Shown piece after piece: positions 54,385-63,506 of a stretch of DNA of 64,000 nt. The notes under the pieces were generated by a model, which had not been told where the DNA came from, made no database searches, and worked only from the letters and a program-made list of their open reading frames with translations. Where the stretch lies: contig JANSYS010000001.1 of the NCBI GenBank assembly GCA_024742275.1, positions 124,001-188,000 on the forward strand. The letters run 5' to 3'. This DNA is from Alphaproteobacteria bacterium (GTDB lineage Bacteria > Pseudomonadota > Alphaproteobacteria > Thalassobaculales > Thalassobaculaceae). Position numbers and translations under genes: made by a program. Positions within the stretch are counted from its first letter, which is position 1. Every line of letters begins with the position of its first letter.

Positions 54385-55296
54385 TCAAGGTTTTATCCCC
54401 GATAGAAGCCAATCTCTAATCCTTACTGTATTTCGGGTTATTGGTCGATCATCGGGCCAGACAACATGAAAGCCGAGGCCGGTCCTATGAACATGATTGC
54501 TCGCCGAAATCAGAATGCCTTGTTCAACCATAGGATCAGTCAAATGCTTCCAGCCAAGCGCGATCCCCTGCCCTCCCAGCACGGCCTGAACGACCAGAAC
54601 ATAGTCGTTGATGAGTAACCCTTTTGCGCGGGACGGGGGAGCGACGCCAACGGCTTTGAACCAATCTTCCCAGTCGAGAGTCGGCCGGAACGGCTCCTCT
54701 AGATGGATCAGTCGATGCGCGGCGGCGATTTCAGCGACACTTCCGGGCATGCCATTCGCTTCGACGTAGCTGGGAGCGACAATGGCTGTGACCTCCTCCT
54801 CCACCAATAGGGCATCGCCACAGCCCGGCCAGTCGCCGGAACGCCCGGTACGGATGCCAAGCGGTAACCCCTCCCGTCGCAGATCCACGTTGCGATCCGA
54901 TGTCTGGATCCGCAGATCAATGTCCGGAAGATCGTCCCGCAACCGTGCCAGCCTTGGCAGCATCCAGTAGCTGGCGAAAGCCGTGGAGGCCGACAGGGTT
55001 ACATGTCGATCGCTACCCTGTGCCTTCAGCTCCTCGGCCGACTTTCGGATATGCGTGAGACCAAGAGAAACATCCGCATGGAACCGCTCTCCGGCCTCTG
55101 TCAGGGCGATCGAGCGGTGACGACGGTTGAACAGAGGAACACCGAGATCGCGCTCCAGGTTGCGGATAGCGAAGCTCACCGCGGCCTGGGTCATTGCGAG
55201 CTCCTCCGCCGCTCTGGTGAAACTTCCGAGCCTTCCAGCAGCCTCGAAGACGATCAGAGCACCTGGCGACGGAAGAAGCGAACGCAGACTTTGCAT
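54385..55296 (-). CDS. LysR-family transcriptional regulator (GcvA-like)
   Basis: The 303-residue protein begins MQSLRSLLPSPGALIVFEAA and has the GcvA-type helix-turn-helix GSFTRAAEELAMTQAAVSF, then FNRRHRSIALTEAGERF. GcvA-like regulators often control glycine, one-carbon or antibiotic-resistance genes. It is transcribed away from the MttB-family gene across 104 bases and is the best candidate regulator of that operon. An AT-rich spacer of about 140 bases separates it from the other LysR gene. Confidence 0.91.
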   Translation of the reverse strand: MQSLRSLLPSPGALIVFEAAGRLGSFTRAAEELAMTQAAVSFAIRNLERDLGVPLFNRRHRSIALTEAGERFHADVSLGLTHIRKSAEELKAQGSDRHVTLSASTAFASYWMLPRLARLRDDLPDIDLRIQTSDRNVDLRREGLPLGIRTGRSGDWPGCGDALLVEEEVTAIVAPSYVEANGMPGSVAEIAAAHRLIHLEEPFRPTLDWEDWFKAVGVAPPSRAKGLLINDYVLVVQAVLGGQGIALGWKHLTDPMVEQGILISASNHVHRTGLGFHVVWPDDRPITRNTVRIRDWLLSGIKP

Positions 55297-55309
55297 AAGT
55301 GCAGTTTAT
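55295..55309. promoter_or_regulatory. LysR-type T-N11-A palindrome
   Basis: ATAAGTGCAGTTTAT has ATAA and TTAT arms around seven bases, containing T-N11-A, the classic LysR box. It overlaps the start codon of the LysR gene and lies about 90 bases before the MttB gene, a position suited to autoregulation or divergent control. Confidence 0.35.
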
Positions 55310-55400
55310 CAGAAGGCCAACATAATTAAAGTATCAGGCGGCTTTCGGGCGATGCCAGACTGGCTTTCCTAATAGTTTCTACTGCCGTGGAGGACCGGTT

Positions 55401-56975
55401 ATGCCTGTCGCAACAATCCCCCCGAGTTCCGGCACGGCTGCCCAGATCGACGGCGTCAGCCGGGCCCGCGATCGTCGCCGACAGCGCCGCGCTCGATCGA
55501 CGACGAGGCAGGGCGCGCCCAACATCGTCCGACGGATACCGACCTACGACATCCTCGACGAAGAGAGCCTGGTCCGGATCGAGACCACGGCCGAACGTAT
55601 CCTGGCGGAGGTGGGTATCGAGTTCCGCGGCGGCGATGCCCGAAGCTTGGAGCTTTGGCGAGAAGCCGGTGCGGACGTGACCGGCGAGACTGTTCGCTTC
55701 CCGCCGGGTCTGCTGCCCGAGGTCCTGCGGTCCGCGCCATCGAACTTCACACAAATCGCCCGAAACCCGGCCCGTTCCGTGGAGATTGGCGGATCGAACG
55801 TGGTGTTCTCACCCGCCTACGGATCTCCGTTCGTGATGGATCTCGATCGCGGTCGCCGCTATGCGACACTGGCGGATTTCGAAAACTTTGTGAAACTCGC
55901 CTACAGCTCACCCCATCTTCACCACTCCGGCGGGACGGTGGTCGAACCCACCGACGTCCCGGTCAACAAGCGCCATCTCGACATGGTCTATGCCCACATC
56001 AGGTTTTCCGACCGTGGGTTCATGGGGTCGGTCACAGCGGAGGAACGGGCCGAGGACTCCATCGAAATGGCGCGCCTCCTGTTCGGCGCCGATAGACTGG
56101 AGACCGCCTGCGCGATCCTGGCCAATTTCAACGTCAACTCGCCCCTTGTCTGGGACGCGACCATGACCCGCGGAATCCGGGCCTACGCCCGCGCCAACCA
56201 GGGCACGGTGATCGTTCCTTTCATCCTCGGCGGTGCGATGGGACCGGTCACCAGCGCCGGCGCCATCGCCCAGGCCCATGCCGAAACCCTGGTCGGGTGC
56301 GCCCTGGCTCAATTGGAGCGCCCCGGAGCACCGGTCGTCTACGGCAACTTCCTGTCGTCCATGTCGCTACGCTCCGGTTCGCCGACCTTCGGAACGCCCG
56401 AACCGGCTGCGGGATCGCTTGTCGTCGGCCAACTCGCCCGGCGCGCGGGCTTGCCGCTGCGCTGTTCCGGTGCCTTCACCACATCGAAGCTGCCCGACGC
56501 CCAGTCGATGATGGAGAGCGCAACCTCCATGCAGGCTGCGATCCTCTGCGGCGCGAACTTCATCCTCCACGCCGCGGGTTTTCTCGATGGCCTGCTCTCC
56601 ATGTCCTACGAGAAGTTCGTCCTCGACGCCGACTACTGCGGCGCCCTGGCCCGCTATTGCGAGGGGGTAAGCGTAACCGAAAACGATCTCGCGCTGGACG
56701 CGTTCCGGGAAGTCGGGCCGGGTAACCACTTCTTCGGATGCGGTCATACGATGGCGAACTACGAGACCGCCTTCTTCGATGCGGCTCTATCGGACAACAC
56801 CACGTACGAGGAGTGGAGCGAGGCCGGCGGCGAAGACAGCGCGGGTCGCGCCAACCGGGCCTGGAAACGTATGCTGGACGAGTACGAGGCACCGCCGCTC
56901 GACGAAGCGATCGATGAGGCGTTGAAGGATTTCATCGCCCGGCGCAAACGCTCCATGCCGGACGCCTGGTACTGA
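55401..56975 (+). CDS. Trimethylamine methyltransferase (MttB) family protein, non-pyrrolysine
   Basis: The 524-residue protein matches the MttB superfamily: a TIM-barrel methyltransferase that moves a methyl from a quaternary or tertiary amine to a corrinoid protein. Segments such as GGTVVEPTDVPVN, TMTRGIRAYARANQGTVI, GSPTFGTPEPAAGS and ASM-like MMESATSMQAAILCGANF fit it. It reads through without an amber codon, so it is a non-pyrrolysine member like glycine-betaine methyltransferase MtgB. The substrate is probably a betaine-like amine. No corrinoid protein or activase is in the window. Confidence 0.85.
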   Translation: MPVATIPPSSGTAAQIDGVSRARDRRRQRRARSTTRQGAPNIVRRIPTYDILDEESLVRIETTAERILAEVGIEFRGGDARSLELWREAGADVTGETVRFPPGLLPEVLRSAPSNFTQIARNPARSVEIGGSNVVFSPAYGSPFVMDLDRGRRYATLADFENFVKLAYSSPHLHHSGGTVVEPTDVPVNKRHLDMVYAHIRFSDRGFMGSVTAEERAEDSIEMARLLFGADRLETACAILANFNVNSPLVWDATMTRGIRAYARANQGTVIVPFILGGAMGPVTSAGAIAQAHAETLVGCALAQLERPGAPVVYGNFLSSMSLRSGSPTFGTPEPAAGSLVVGQLARRAGLPLRCSGAFTTSKLPDAQSMMESATSMQAAILCGANFILHAAGFLDGLLSMSYEKFVLDADYCGALARYCEGVSVTENDLALDAFREVGPGNHFFGCGHTMANYETAFFDAALSDNTTYEEWSEAGGEDSAGRANRAWKRMLDEYEAPPLDEAIDEALKDFIARRKRSMPDAWY

Positions 56976-56997
56976 GCGCCGACCGTTGGAGAGACGC

Positions 56998-59034
56998 ATG
57001 TCGACAGACCCGTTGCTGCAGCCCTACCGCCTCAAGCACCTCACCCTGCGAAACCGGCTGATGTCGACGGCCCATGAACCGGCCTATTCCGAAGACGGCA
57101 TGCCGACCGAGCGGTACCGCCTCTATCACGCGGAGAAAGCCAAAGGCGGCATCGCGCTGACCATGACGGCTGGCTCGGCGGTGGTCAGCGCCGACAGCCC
57201 TGCCGCCTTCGGAAATCTCTTCGCGTACAAGGACGAGATCGTCCCCTGGCTGCGGGAGCTTAGCGACGCCTGCCACGAGCACGGCTCGGCCATAATGATG
57301 CAGATCACCCATCTGGGTCGGCGCACCAACTGGAATCATTCCGACTGGCTCCCGGTTCTTGCCCCATCCCCGGTCCGCGAACCAGCCCACCGCGCCTTTC
57401 CCAAAGAGGCCGAGGATTGGGACCTTGACCGCATCGTCGCCGACTATGCCGACGCGGCGGAGCGCATGCGGGAGGGTGGGCTCGACGGGATCGAGATCGA
57501 GGCCTACGGCCATTTTCTCGACGGATTCTGGTCGCCGGCCACCAATCGGCGCACCGACGAGTACAATGGCTCCCTGGACAACCGGCTGCGCTTCACCTGG
57601 CGGGTGCTCGAGGCCATGCGTGACCGCGTCGGTCCGGATTTCCTGATCGGCCTCCGCATGGTCGCGGACGAGGATTGGGACAAGGGCTTGAGTCGAGAGG
57701 ACGGCATGGAGATCGCCCGTCGGCTCGCAGCGAGCGGCAAAGTCGACTTCCTGAACCTGATCCGCGGCCATATCGAGAGCGACCGGGCGCTGTCCGACGT
57801 CATCCCGATTCAGGGAACACCTGCCGCTCCGCACTTGGATTTCTGTGGCGAAGTCCGCGAGGAAACCGATTTTCCGATCTTCCACGCCGCCCGGATCAGC
57901 GACGTCGCCACGGCCCGCCATGCCATCGCCGAGGGCAAACTCGACATGGTCGGCATGACCCGCCCGCACATCGCGGACCCGCATATAGCCAATAAGGTCG
58001 CCGCCGGTCGGGAAGCGGATATCAGACCCTGCGTCGGGGCAACCTATTGCCTCGATCGGATCTACGAGGGTCACGAGGCGCTCTGCATCCACAATCCGGC
58101 GACCGGCCGCGAGCGCACCATCCCGCATGTCATCGTCCGCAGCGACGGGCCGGCAAAACGAGTTGTCATCGTCGGAGCGGGTCCGGCCGGCCTGGAGGCG
58201 GCAAGGGTCGCGGGAGAACGCGGACACGATGTGGTTCTTTTCGAGGCAGCGGACCGGCCGGGCGGACAGGTCCGCCTCGCCGCCAGGGTGCCTCGCCGGC
58301 GCGAACTGATCGGTATCGTCGACTGGCGTGCCGAGCAATGCGCCAAGCTTGGGATCGATATGCGGTTCAACCGCTATGCAGAGCTCGACGACGTTCTTGG
58401 AGAACGGCCGGACATCGTCCTGATCGCGACGGGCGGCCTGCCGAACACCGAGATCGTCCATGGCGCGGATCTGGTGGTCAGCACATGGGATATCCTGTCG
58501 GGCGATGTGAAACCCGGCGATCGGGTTCTGATCTACGACGACAACGCCGCCCATCAGGGCCTTTCGGCGGGCGAGCTCATCGCCAACGGAGGCGCTCAAT
58601 TGGAGATCGTGACGCCGGAGCGTTTCTTCGCCGTCGACATCGGCGGCCTCAACCACGTGGCCTATGCTCAGACTTTCGACCGCACCGGTACGAGGATCAC
58701 GATCAACAAACGGGTCCTGGCGGTGCGCCGGTCCGGGAACGCGTTGATCGCGGAGATCGGTTCCGACTATTCCGAACGGATCGAAGAGCGCGAGGTCGAC
58801 CAGGTCGTCGTCGAGCACGGCACCCTTCCCCTGGATGCGTTGTATTTCGACCTCAAGCCGGGCAGCCGCAACGGTGGTGAGGTCGACTACGATGCGTTGA
58901 TTGGCGGCCTTCCCCAAGCGGTGACGCGCAATCCCGACGGCGCGTATCAGCTTTTCCGCATCGGCGACGCTGTGGCGTCGCGCAACATCCACGCGGCGAT
59001 CTACGACGCCATACGACTGGTCAAGGACTTCTGA
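56998..59034 (+). CDS. DgcA/TMADH-like Fe-S flavoprotein oxidoreductase
   Basis: The 678-residue protein has an N-terminal OYE-type FMN barrel (1-340), a Cys cluster and a C-terminal FAD/NAD-type domain (VVIVGAGPAGLEAARVAGE near 385). This is the layout of trimethylamine and dimethylglycine (DgcA) dehydrogenases. The cluster reads RPCVGATYCLDRIY with Cys345, Cys351 and a further Cys363, but Ala348 where TMADH has Cys348. Glu27 stands where TMADH has the FMN-linked Cys30, so FMN is not covalently bound that way. It lies 22 bases after the MttB gene, with GGAG before ATG 56998. Confidence 0.87.
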   Translation: MSTDPLLQPYRLKHLTLRNRLMSTAHEPAYSEDGMPTERYRLYHAEKAKGGIALTMTAGSAVVSADSPAAFGNLFAYKDEIVPWLRELSDACHEHGSAIMMQITHLGRRTNWNHSDWLPVLAPSPVREPAHRAFPKEAEDWDLDRIVADYADAAERMREGGLDGIEIEAYGHFLDGFWSPATNRRTDEYNGSLDNRLRFTWRVLEAMRDRVGPDFLIGLRMVADEDWDKGLSREDGMEIARRLAASGKVDFLNLIRGHIESDRALSDVIPIQGTPAAPHLDFCGEVREETDFPIFHAARISDVATARHAIAEGKLDMVGMTRPHIADPHIANKVAAGREADIRPCVGATYCLDRIYEGHEALCIHNPATGRERTIPHVIVRSDGPAKRVVIVGAGPAGLEAARVAGERGHDVVLFEAADRPGGQVRLAARVPRRRELIGIVDWRAEQCAKLGIDMRFNRYAELDDVLGERPDIVLIATGGLPNTEIVHGADLVVSTWDILSGDVKPGDRVLIYDDNAAHQGLSAGELIANGGAQLEIVTPERFFAVDIGGLNHVAYAQTFDRTGTRITINKRVLAVRRSGNALIAEIGSDYSERIEEREVDQVVVEHGTLPLDALYFDLKPGSRNGGEVDYDALIGGLPQAVTRNPDGAYQLFRIGDAVASRNIHAAIYDAIRLVKDF

Positions 59035-59094
59035 CCCAGCCGTTCTGGTGTTGGAACGCGCGGTCAAAGAGTTGCCACCGTCCCCGGGACGGCA

Positions 59095-59124
59095 TTGGTC
59101 AATTCCATCCGGTTTGTGTACAGT
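59095..59124 (+). promoter_or_regulatory. Putative sigma-70 promoter of glpD-glpK-argE
   Basis: TTGGTC (59095-59100) and TACAGT (59119-59124) are 18 bases apart, about 100 bases before the glpD ATG. A short palindrome CCGTCC-CCG-GGACGG (59078-59092) lies just upstream and could end the preceding transcript or bind a regulator. Confidence 0.4.
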
Positions 59125-59222
59125 GCTGCAGCGCGGCAAATGCACAGCGCCGGGTGCTTGCGCCGTGGACATCGCCGCCGCGAACCCTAAGTGGTAGTGA
59201 ATACAAGATCACGGAGTGCCAA

Positions 59223-60782
59223 ATGACCGCGACCGATGCCGGATCGGCTCCGGCGGCCGGACAGCAAGATTTCGACGTCGACGTCTTCGTCATCGGCGGT
59301 GGCGTCAATGGATGCGGGATCGCCCGAGATGCCGCGGGGCGTGGGTATTCGGTGGCGCTTGCCGAGATGAATGATCTGGCGTCGGGTACGTCATCCTGGT
59401 CGACGAAGCTGATCCACGGCGGTTTGCGCTATCTGGAGCACTATGAGTTCCGGCTGGTCAGGGAAGCGCTGATCGAGCGCGAAGTGCTATGGGCCAACGC
59501 GCCGCACATCATCTGGCCCCTGCGATTCGTTCTTCCGCATCACGAGGGATTGCGCCCGGCCTGGCTGCTCCGTCTCGGGCTGTTTCTCTACGACAATCTC
59601 GGCGGCCGCAAGCACCTGCCGGCGACCCGCACCGTGGATCTGGCCACCGACCAGGTCGGTCGACCGCTGAAGTCGACGTTCGCCAAGGGTTTCGAGTATT
59701 CGGACTGTGCGGTGGACGATGCCCGACTGGTCGTCCTGAATGCCCGTGACGCTGCCGACAGGGGCGTCGACATCCGCACGCGAACCCAAGTCGCGGCGCT
59801 GGAGCGAACGGGTTCGGGATGGCGGGTGTCCTTGCGGGATACGCAGACGGGGGCTCGCTCGGATGTCAGCGCGAGGGTTGTGGTGAACGCCGCCGGTCCC
59901 TGGGTGGATACGGTCCTGAATCGAGCCGCTGGAAAAAACGACGCCCACAACGTCCGTCTCGTTCAGGGCAGTCATATCGTTGTGCCGAAGCTCTACGAAC
60001 ATGACCGCTGCTACATCTTCCAGAACGCGGACGATCGGATCTTCTTCGCGATCCCCTATCAGGGCGACTATACGCTGATCGGGACCACGGACAGGGACTG
60101 GAAAGCGGATCCCGGCGCCGTGAAAATCTCCGATGAAGAGATCGCCTATCTCTGCCGAGGTGCCAGCGAGTACTTCGAGAAGGATATTTCGCCAGAGGAT
60201 ATCGTGTGGACGTTCTCCGGCGTGCGTCCCCTCTACGACGACGGCGCGTCCGCGGCACAGGTCGCCACTCGCGATTACGTGCTTCGAACCGACGGCACGG
60301 GCGATGACGGACTGCTGATCAACATCTTTGGCGGGAAGATCACTACCTACCGCAAGCTCGCCGAGGCGGTGGTCGAGAAGATCGAGGCAACCCTAGGCAA
60401 GCGGGGCCAATCCTGGACCCGCAACGCCGCGCTTCCGGGCGGAGATTTCCCGATCGGCGGCTTCTCGGATCTGGTTGCCGATCTGCTTCGGGATTACCCC
60501 TTCCTCGCCGACCGCCATGCCCACCGACTGGTGCGCCAATATGGCACCCGCGCCCGCCATCTGCTCGGCGCCGCCGGGAGCATCGAGGACCTGGGACGGC
60601 ACTTCGGCGACACGCTGTACGAGGCCGAGGTCGCCTATCTGATCGATAACGAATGGGTTCTCAGCGCCGAGGACGTTTTATGGCGCCGGACCAAGCTCGG
60701 CCTGAAGATCGGCGAGGACCAGGCCAAAGCGCTGGATGCCTGGATTAACGCTCGCACCCGCAGGGCGGAGGCGGCAGAGTAA
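59223..60782 (+). CDS. glpD: Aerobic glycerol-3-phosphate dehydrogenase
   Basis: GlpD oxidises glycerol-3-phosphate to dihydroxyacetone phosphate at the inner membrane, passing electrons to quinone. The 519-residue flavoprotein has the FAD motif [19 protein letters not shown] from residue 24, then [21 protein letters not shown] split as [16 protein letters not shown] and LRYLEHYEF, plus [16 protein letters not shown] and [17 protein letters not shown] lies seven bases before the ATG at 59223. glpK follows. Confidence 0.96.
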   Translation: MTATDAGSAPAAGQQDFDVDVFVIGGGVNGCGIARDAAGRGYSVALAEMNDLASGTSSWSTKLIHGGLRYLEHYEFRLVREALIEREVLWANAPHIIWPLRFVLPHHEGLRPAWLLRLGLFLYDNLGGRKHLPATRTVDLATDQVGRPLKSTFAKGFEYSDCAVDDARLVVLNARDAADRGVDIRTRTQVAALERTGSGWRVSLRDTQTGARSDVSARVVVNAAGPWVDTVLNRAAGKNDAHNVRLVQGSHIVVPKLYEHDRCYIFQNADDRIFFAIPYQGDYTLIGTTDRDWKADPGAVKISDEEIAYLCRGASEYFEKDISPEDIVWTFSGVRPLYDDGASAAQVATRDYVLRTDGTGDDGLLINIFGGKITTYRKLAEAVVEKIEATLGKRGQSWTRNAALPGGDFPIGGFSDLVADLLRDYPFLADRHAHRLVRQYGTRARHLLGAAGSIEDLGRHFGDTLYEAEVAYLIDNEWVLSAEDVLWRRTKLGLKIGEDQAKALDAWINARTRRAEAAE

Positions 60783-60858
60783 CCGGTCAGAACCATCCGG
60801 GGGATCACCCGGCCAACCGTGCCGGGGTTTCAGAAGAACAACACCGCAGGGAGGCCGA

Positions 60859-62346
60859 ATGTCCGGCTACGTTCTCGCCATCGACCAGGGGACGACCTCG
60901 TCCCGCGCCATCGTTTTCGACGGCCAGTTCAACATCAAAGGTGTCGGCCAGCAGGAGTTCGACCAGCACTTCCCCCGATCCGGCTGGGTGGAGCACGAGG
61001 CTGCGGATCTCTGGAACACGACCGAGGCGACAGTCCGCACCGCACTCGCCGATGCCGGCCTCTCCGCCCGCGACATTGCCGCGATCGGCATTACGAACCA
61101 GCGCGAGACGGTGGTGGTGTGGGACCGCGAGACCGGGAAAGCGATCCATCGCGCCATCGTTTGGCAGGATCGGCGCACGGCGGAAATGTGTTCGCGCCTG
61201 AAGGCAGAGGGCCACGAGCCCATGATCACCGAGAAGACCGGCCTCCTCCTCGATCCCTACTTCTCGGGCACAAAGCTTGCGTGGTTGCTGGACGCCGTCG
61301 ACGGCGCTCGGGCGAAGGCAGAGGCCGGAAAATTGGCCTTCGGCACCGTCGACAGCTTCCTCATCTGGCATCTGACAGGGGGGCGGCGCCACGTCACCGA
61401 CGCGACCAACGCGGCCCGGACTCTGCTCTACAACATCCGCGAAGGGCGCTGGGACCAGGATATCCTCGCGCTGCTCGACATTCCCGAAGCCATGCTTCCG
61501 GAAGTCCTGGACAGCGCGGCCGAGTTCGGCACCGCCGACGCCTCTTTCTTCGGCGCCGAGATCCCGATCCTCGGCGTCGCCGGCGACCAGCAGGCGGCGA
61601 CAGTCGGCCAAGCCTGCTTCGAGCCCGGCATGGTGAAATCGACATATGGGACAGGTTGCTTCGCGCTACTCAATACCGGAGACACACCGGTCCTCTCGAA
61701 GAACCGGCTGCTCACGACCATCGCCTATCAACTCGACGGCAAAGCCACCTATGCGCTGGAAGGATCGATCTTCGTCGCCGGCGCGGCAATTCAATGGCTG
61801 CGCGACGGTCTCGGCGTCATCGACAGGGCCGATCAATCCGCCAAGATGGCCGACGAGGCCGACCCGGAACAGTCCGTCTATCTGGTGCCGGCCTTCACCG
61901 GCCTCGGCGCGCCGCACTGGGATCCGGAAGCACGCGGAACCATGTTTGGCCTGACCCGCGGCACTGGACCGAAGGAATTCGCCCGCGCCGCGCTGGATAG
62001 CGTCTGCTTCCAGACCGCCGACCTGATCGACGCCATGCATGCTGACTGGTCGGGCGACGCCGACGTAGTGCTGCGCGTGGATGGCGGCATGGTCGCTAAC
62101 GATTGGATGATGCAGCGGCTAACCGACATTCTGGCGGCCCAGGTGGACCGGCCCATGGTTTTGGAGACGACCGCTCTGGGCGCTGCCTGGCTCGCCGGGC
62201 AGAAGGCAGGCGTCTGGCCCGACATGGAGGGTTTCGCCAAGCAGTGGAAGCGTGACCGGCGGTTCGAACCGGCCATGGGCGAGGATGTCCGCCGGCGGCT
62301 CTTGGACGGCTGGCGGGACGCGGTACGGCGGACCCTCACCGCATGA
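60859..62346 (+). CDS. glpK: Glycerol kinase
   Basis: GlpK phosphorylates glycerol to the substrate of GlpD. The 495-residue FGGY kinase has [15 protein letters not shown] at 8-22, [41 protein letters not shown], the [19 protein letters not shown] loop and [24 protein letters not shown] precedes ATG 60859. Its stop overlaps the argE start, so the three genes form an operon. No glycerol facilitator or GlpR is visible. Confidence 0.96.
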   Translation: MSGYVLAIDQGTTSSRAIVFDGQFNIKGVGQQEFDQHFPRSGWVEHEAADLWNTTEATVRTALADAGLSARDIAAIGITNQRETVVVWDRETGKAIHRAIVWQDRRTAEMCSRLKAEGHEPMITEKTGLLLDPYFSGTKLAWLLDAVDGARAKAEAGKLAFGTVDSFLIWHLTGGRRHVTDATNAARTLLYNIREGRWDQDILALLDIPEAMLPEVLDSAAEFGTADASFFGAEIPILGVAGDQQAATVGQACFEPGMVKSTYGTGCFALLNTGDTPVLSKNRLLTTIAYQLDGKATYALEGSIFVAGAAIQWLRDGLGVIDRADQSAKMADEADPEQSVYLVPAFTGLGAPHWDPEARGTMFGLTRGTGPKEFARAALDSVCFQTADLIDAMHADWSGDADVVLRVDGGMVANDWMMQRLTDILAAQVDRPMVLETTALGAAWLAGQKAGVWPDMEGFAKQWKRDRRFEPAMGEDVRRRLLDGWRDAVRRTLTA

Positions 62347-63506
62347 GCGACGTTCTCGGCGACATCCGCGGCATTTTGGGCGATCTCATCGCGTTTCCGA
62401 CGGTGTCCGCCGAGAGCAACCTCAACCTGATCGAGCACTGCGCCGGACGCCTGGAGAGCCTCGGGGCGATGGTGTCGATCACCGGCGACGACAGCGGGCT
62501 CAAGGCCAATCTGTTCGCGACGATCGGCCCGGAGACGGACGGCGGCATCGTGTTGTCCGGGCATACGGACGTGGTGCCGGTGGAAGGCCAGGCCTGGAAC
62601 TCCGATCCTTTCCGCGCGGATGAGCGGGACGATCGCCTGTACGGACGGGGGGCCTGCGACATGAAGGGGTTCATCGCGACCGCCATGGCGCTCGCCCCGC
62701 GTTTCGCCACCGCCAACCTCGCCCGTCCGCTGCACCTCGCCTTCACCTATGACGAGGAGATCGGCTGCTTCGGTGCGCCTCGGCTCATCCAGGGAATCGT
62801 CGAGAGCGGCCTACGCCCGAAGGTCTGCATCGTCGGGGAGCCGACCGAGATGCGGATCATCGAGGGGCACAAGGGCTGTTACGAATACACCACCGAGTTC
62901 ACCGGGTTGGAGGGCCACGCCTCCAATCCAGACGCCGGCGTCAACGCTGTCGAGTTCGCCGCCCGCTTCATAGCCAAGCTGCTGGAAACGGCAGAGGTGA
63001 TGAAGCATCGCGCTCCGGCGACGAGCCGCTTCGACCCGCCGCATACCACACTGCAGAGCGGCGTGATCCAGGGCGGCATAGCCCGGAACGTCATTCCCCG
63101 TCACTGCCGTCTCGAGTGGGAGATGCGCCCGGTGAACCGCTCCGATGCGGATCTCGCAAAGGAGATCCTCCGCGACTATGTCGATCGGGAACTGCTGCCC
63201 CGCATGCACGCCGTCGACCCCAAGGCCACGATCGTCACCCAAACGATCGGTGAGGTTGAGGGCTTGGAGCCTATGGCGAACAGCGAAGCGGTCGCCCTCG
63301 TCTCGGAACTCACCGGCGCGAACGCCGCGGAGGTCGTGGCATTCGGGACCGAGGCCGGCCTCTTCCAGGCCGCAGGAATACATACGGTCGTCTGCGGCCC
63401 CGGCAGCATCGAGCAGGCGCACAAACCGGACGAGTATGTCAGCCTGGATCAATTGTCCCAGTGCGCGACGATGATCGAGCGGTTGCTGCCGAAGCTGGCG
63501 GCCTAA
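62343..63506 (+). CDS. argE: ArgE-family (M20) acetylornithine-deacetylase-like hydrolase
   Basis: The 387-residue cytosolic zinc hydrolase has [10 protein letters not shown] with His74 and Asp76, [11 protein letters not shown] with Asp106, YDEEIGCFG with Glu138/Glu139, and the dimerisation domain with GLEGHASNP. This pattern fits ArgE, which removes acetate from N2-acetylornithine. The start overlaps the glpK stop (ATGA), an unusual partner for arginine biosynthesis, so another N-acyl amino acid is possible. It ends tail to tail with the racemase-family gene. Confidence 0.88.
   Translation: MSDVLGDIRGILGDLIAFPTVSAESNLNLIEHCAGRLESLGAMVSITGDDSGLKANLFATIGPETDGGIVLSGHTDVVPVEGQAWNSDPFRADERDDRLYGRGACDMKGFIATAMALAPRFATANLARPLHLAFTYDEEIGCFGAPRLIQGIVESGLRPKVCIVGEPTEMRIIEGHKGCYEYTTEFTGLEGHASNPDAGVNAVEFAARFIAKLLETAEVMKHRAPATSRFDPPHTTLQSGVIQGGIARNVIPRHCRLEWEMRPVNRSDADLAKEILRDYVDRELLPRMHAVDPKATIVTQTIGEVEGLEPMANSEAVALVSELTGANAAEVVAFGTEAGLFQAAGIHTVVCGPGSIEQAHKPDEYVSLDQLSQCATMIERLLPKLAA

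Noticed and set aside
55401-56975. Possible pyrrolysine-containing trimethylamine methyltransferase
   Set aside because: The frame has no amber codon before its stop, and no pylT/pylS genes are visible.
56932-59172. A 746-codon open frame antisense to the DgcA-like gene
   Set aside because: No domain is visible in it, and the plus-strand protein has FMN, Cys-cluster and FAD motifs; this is a GC-driven shadow.
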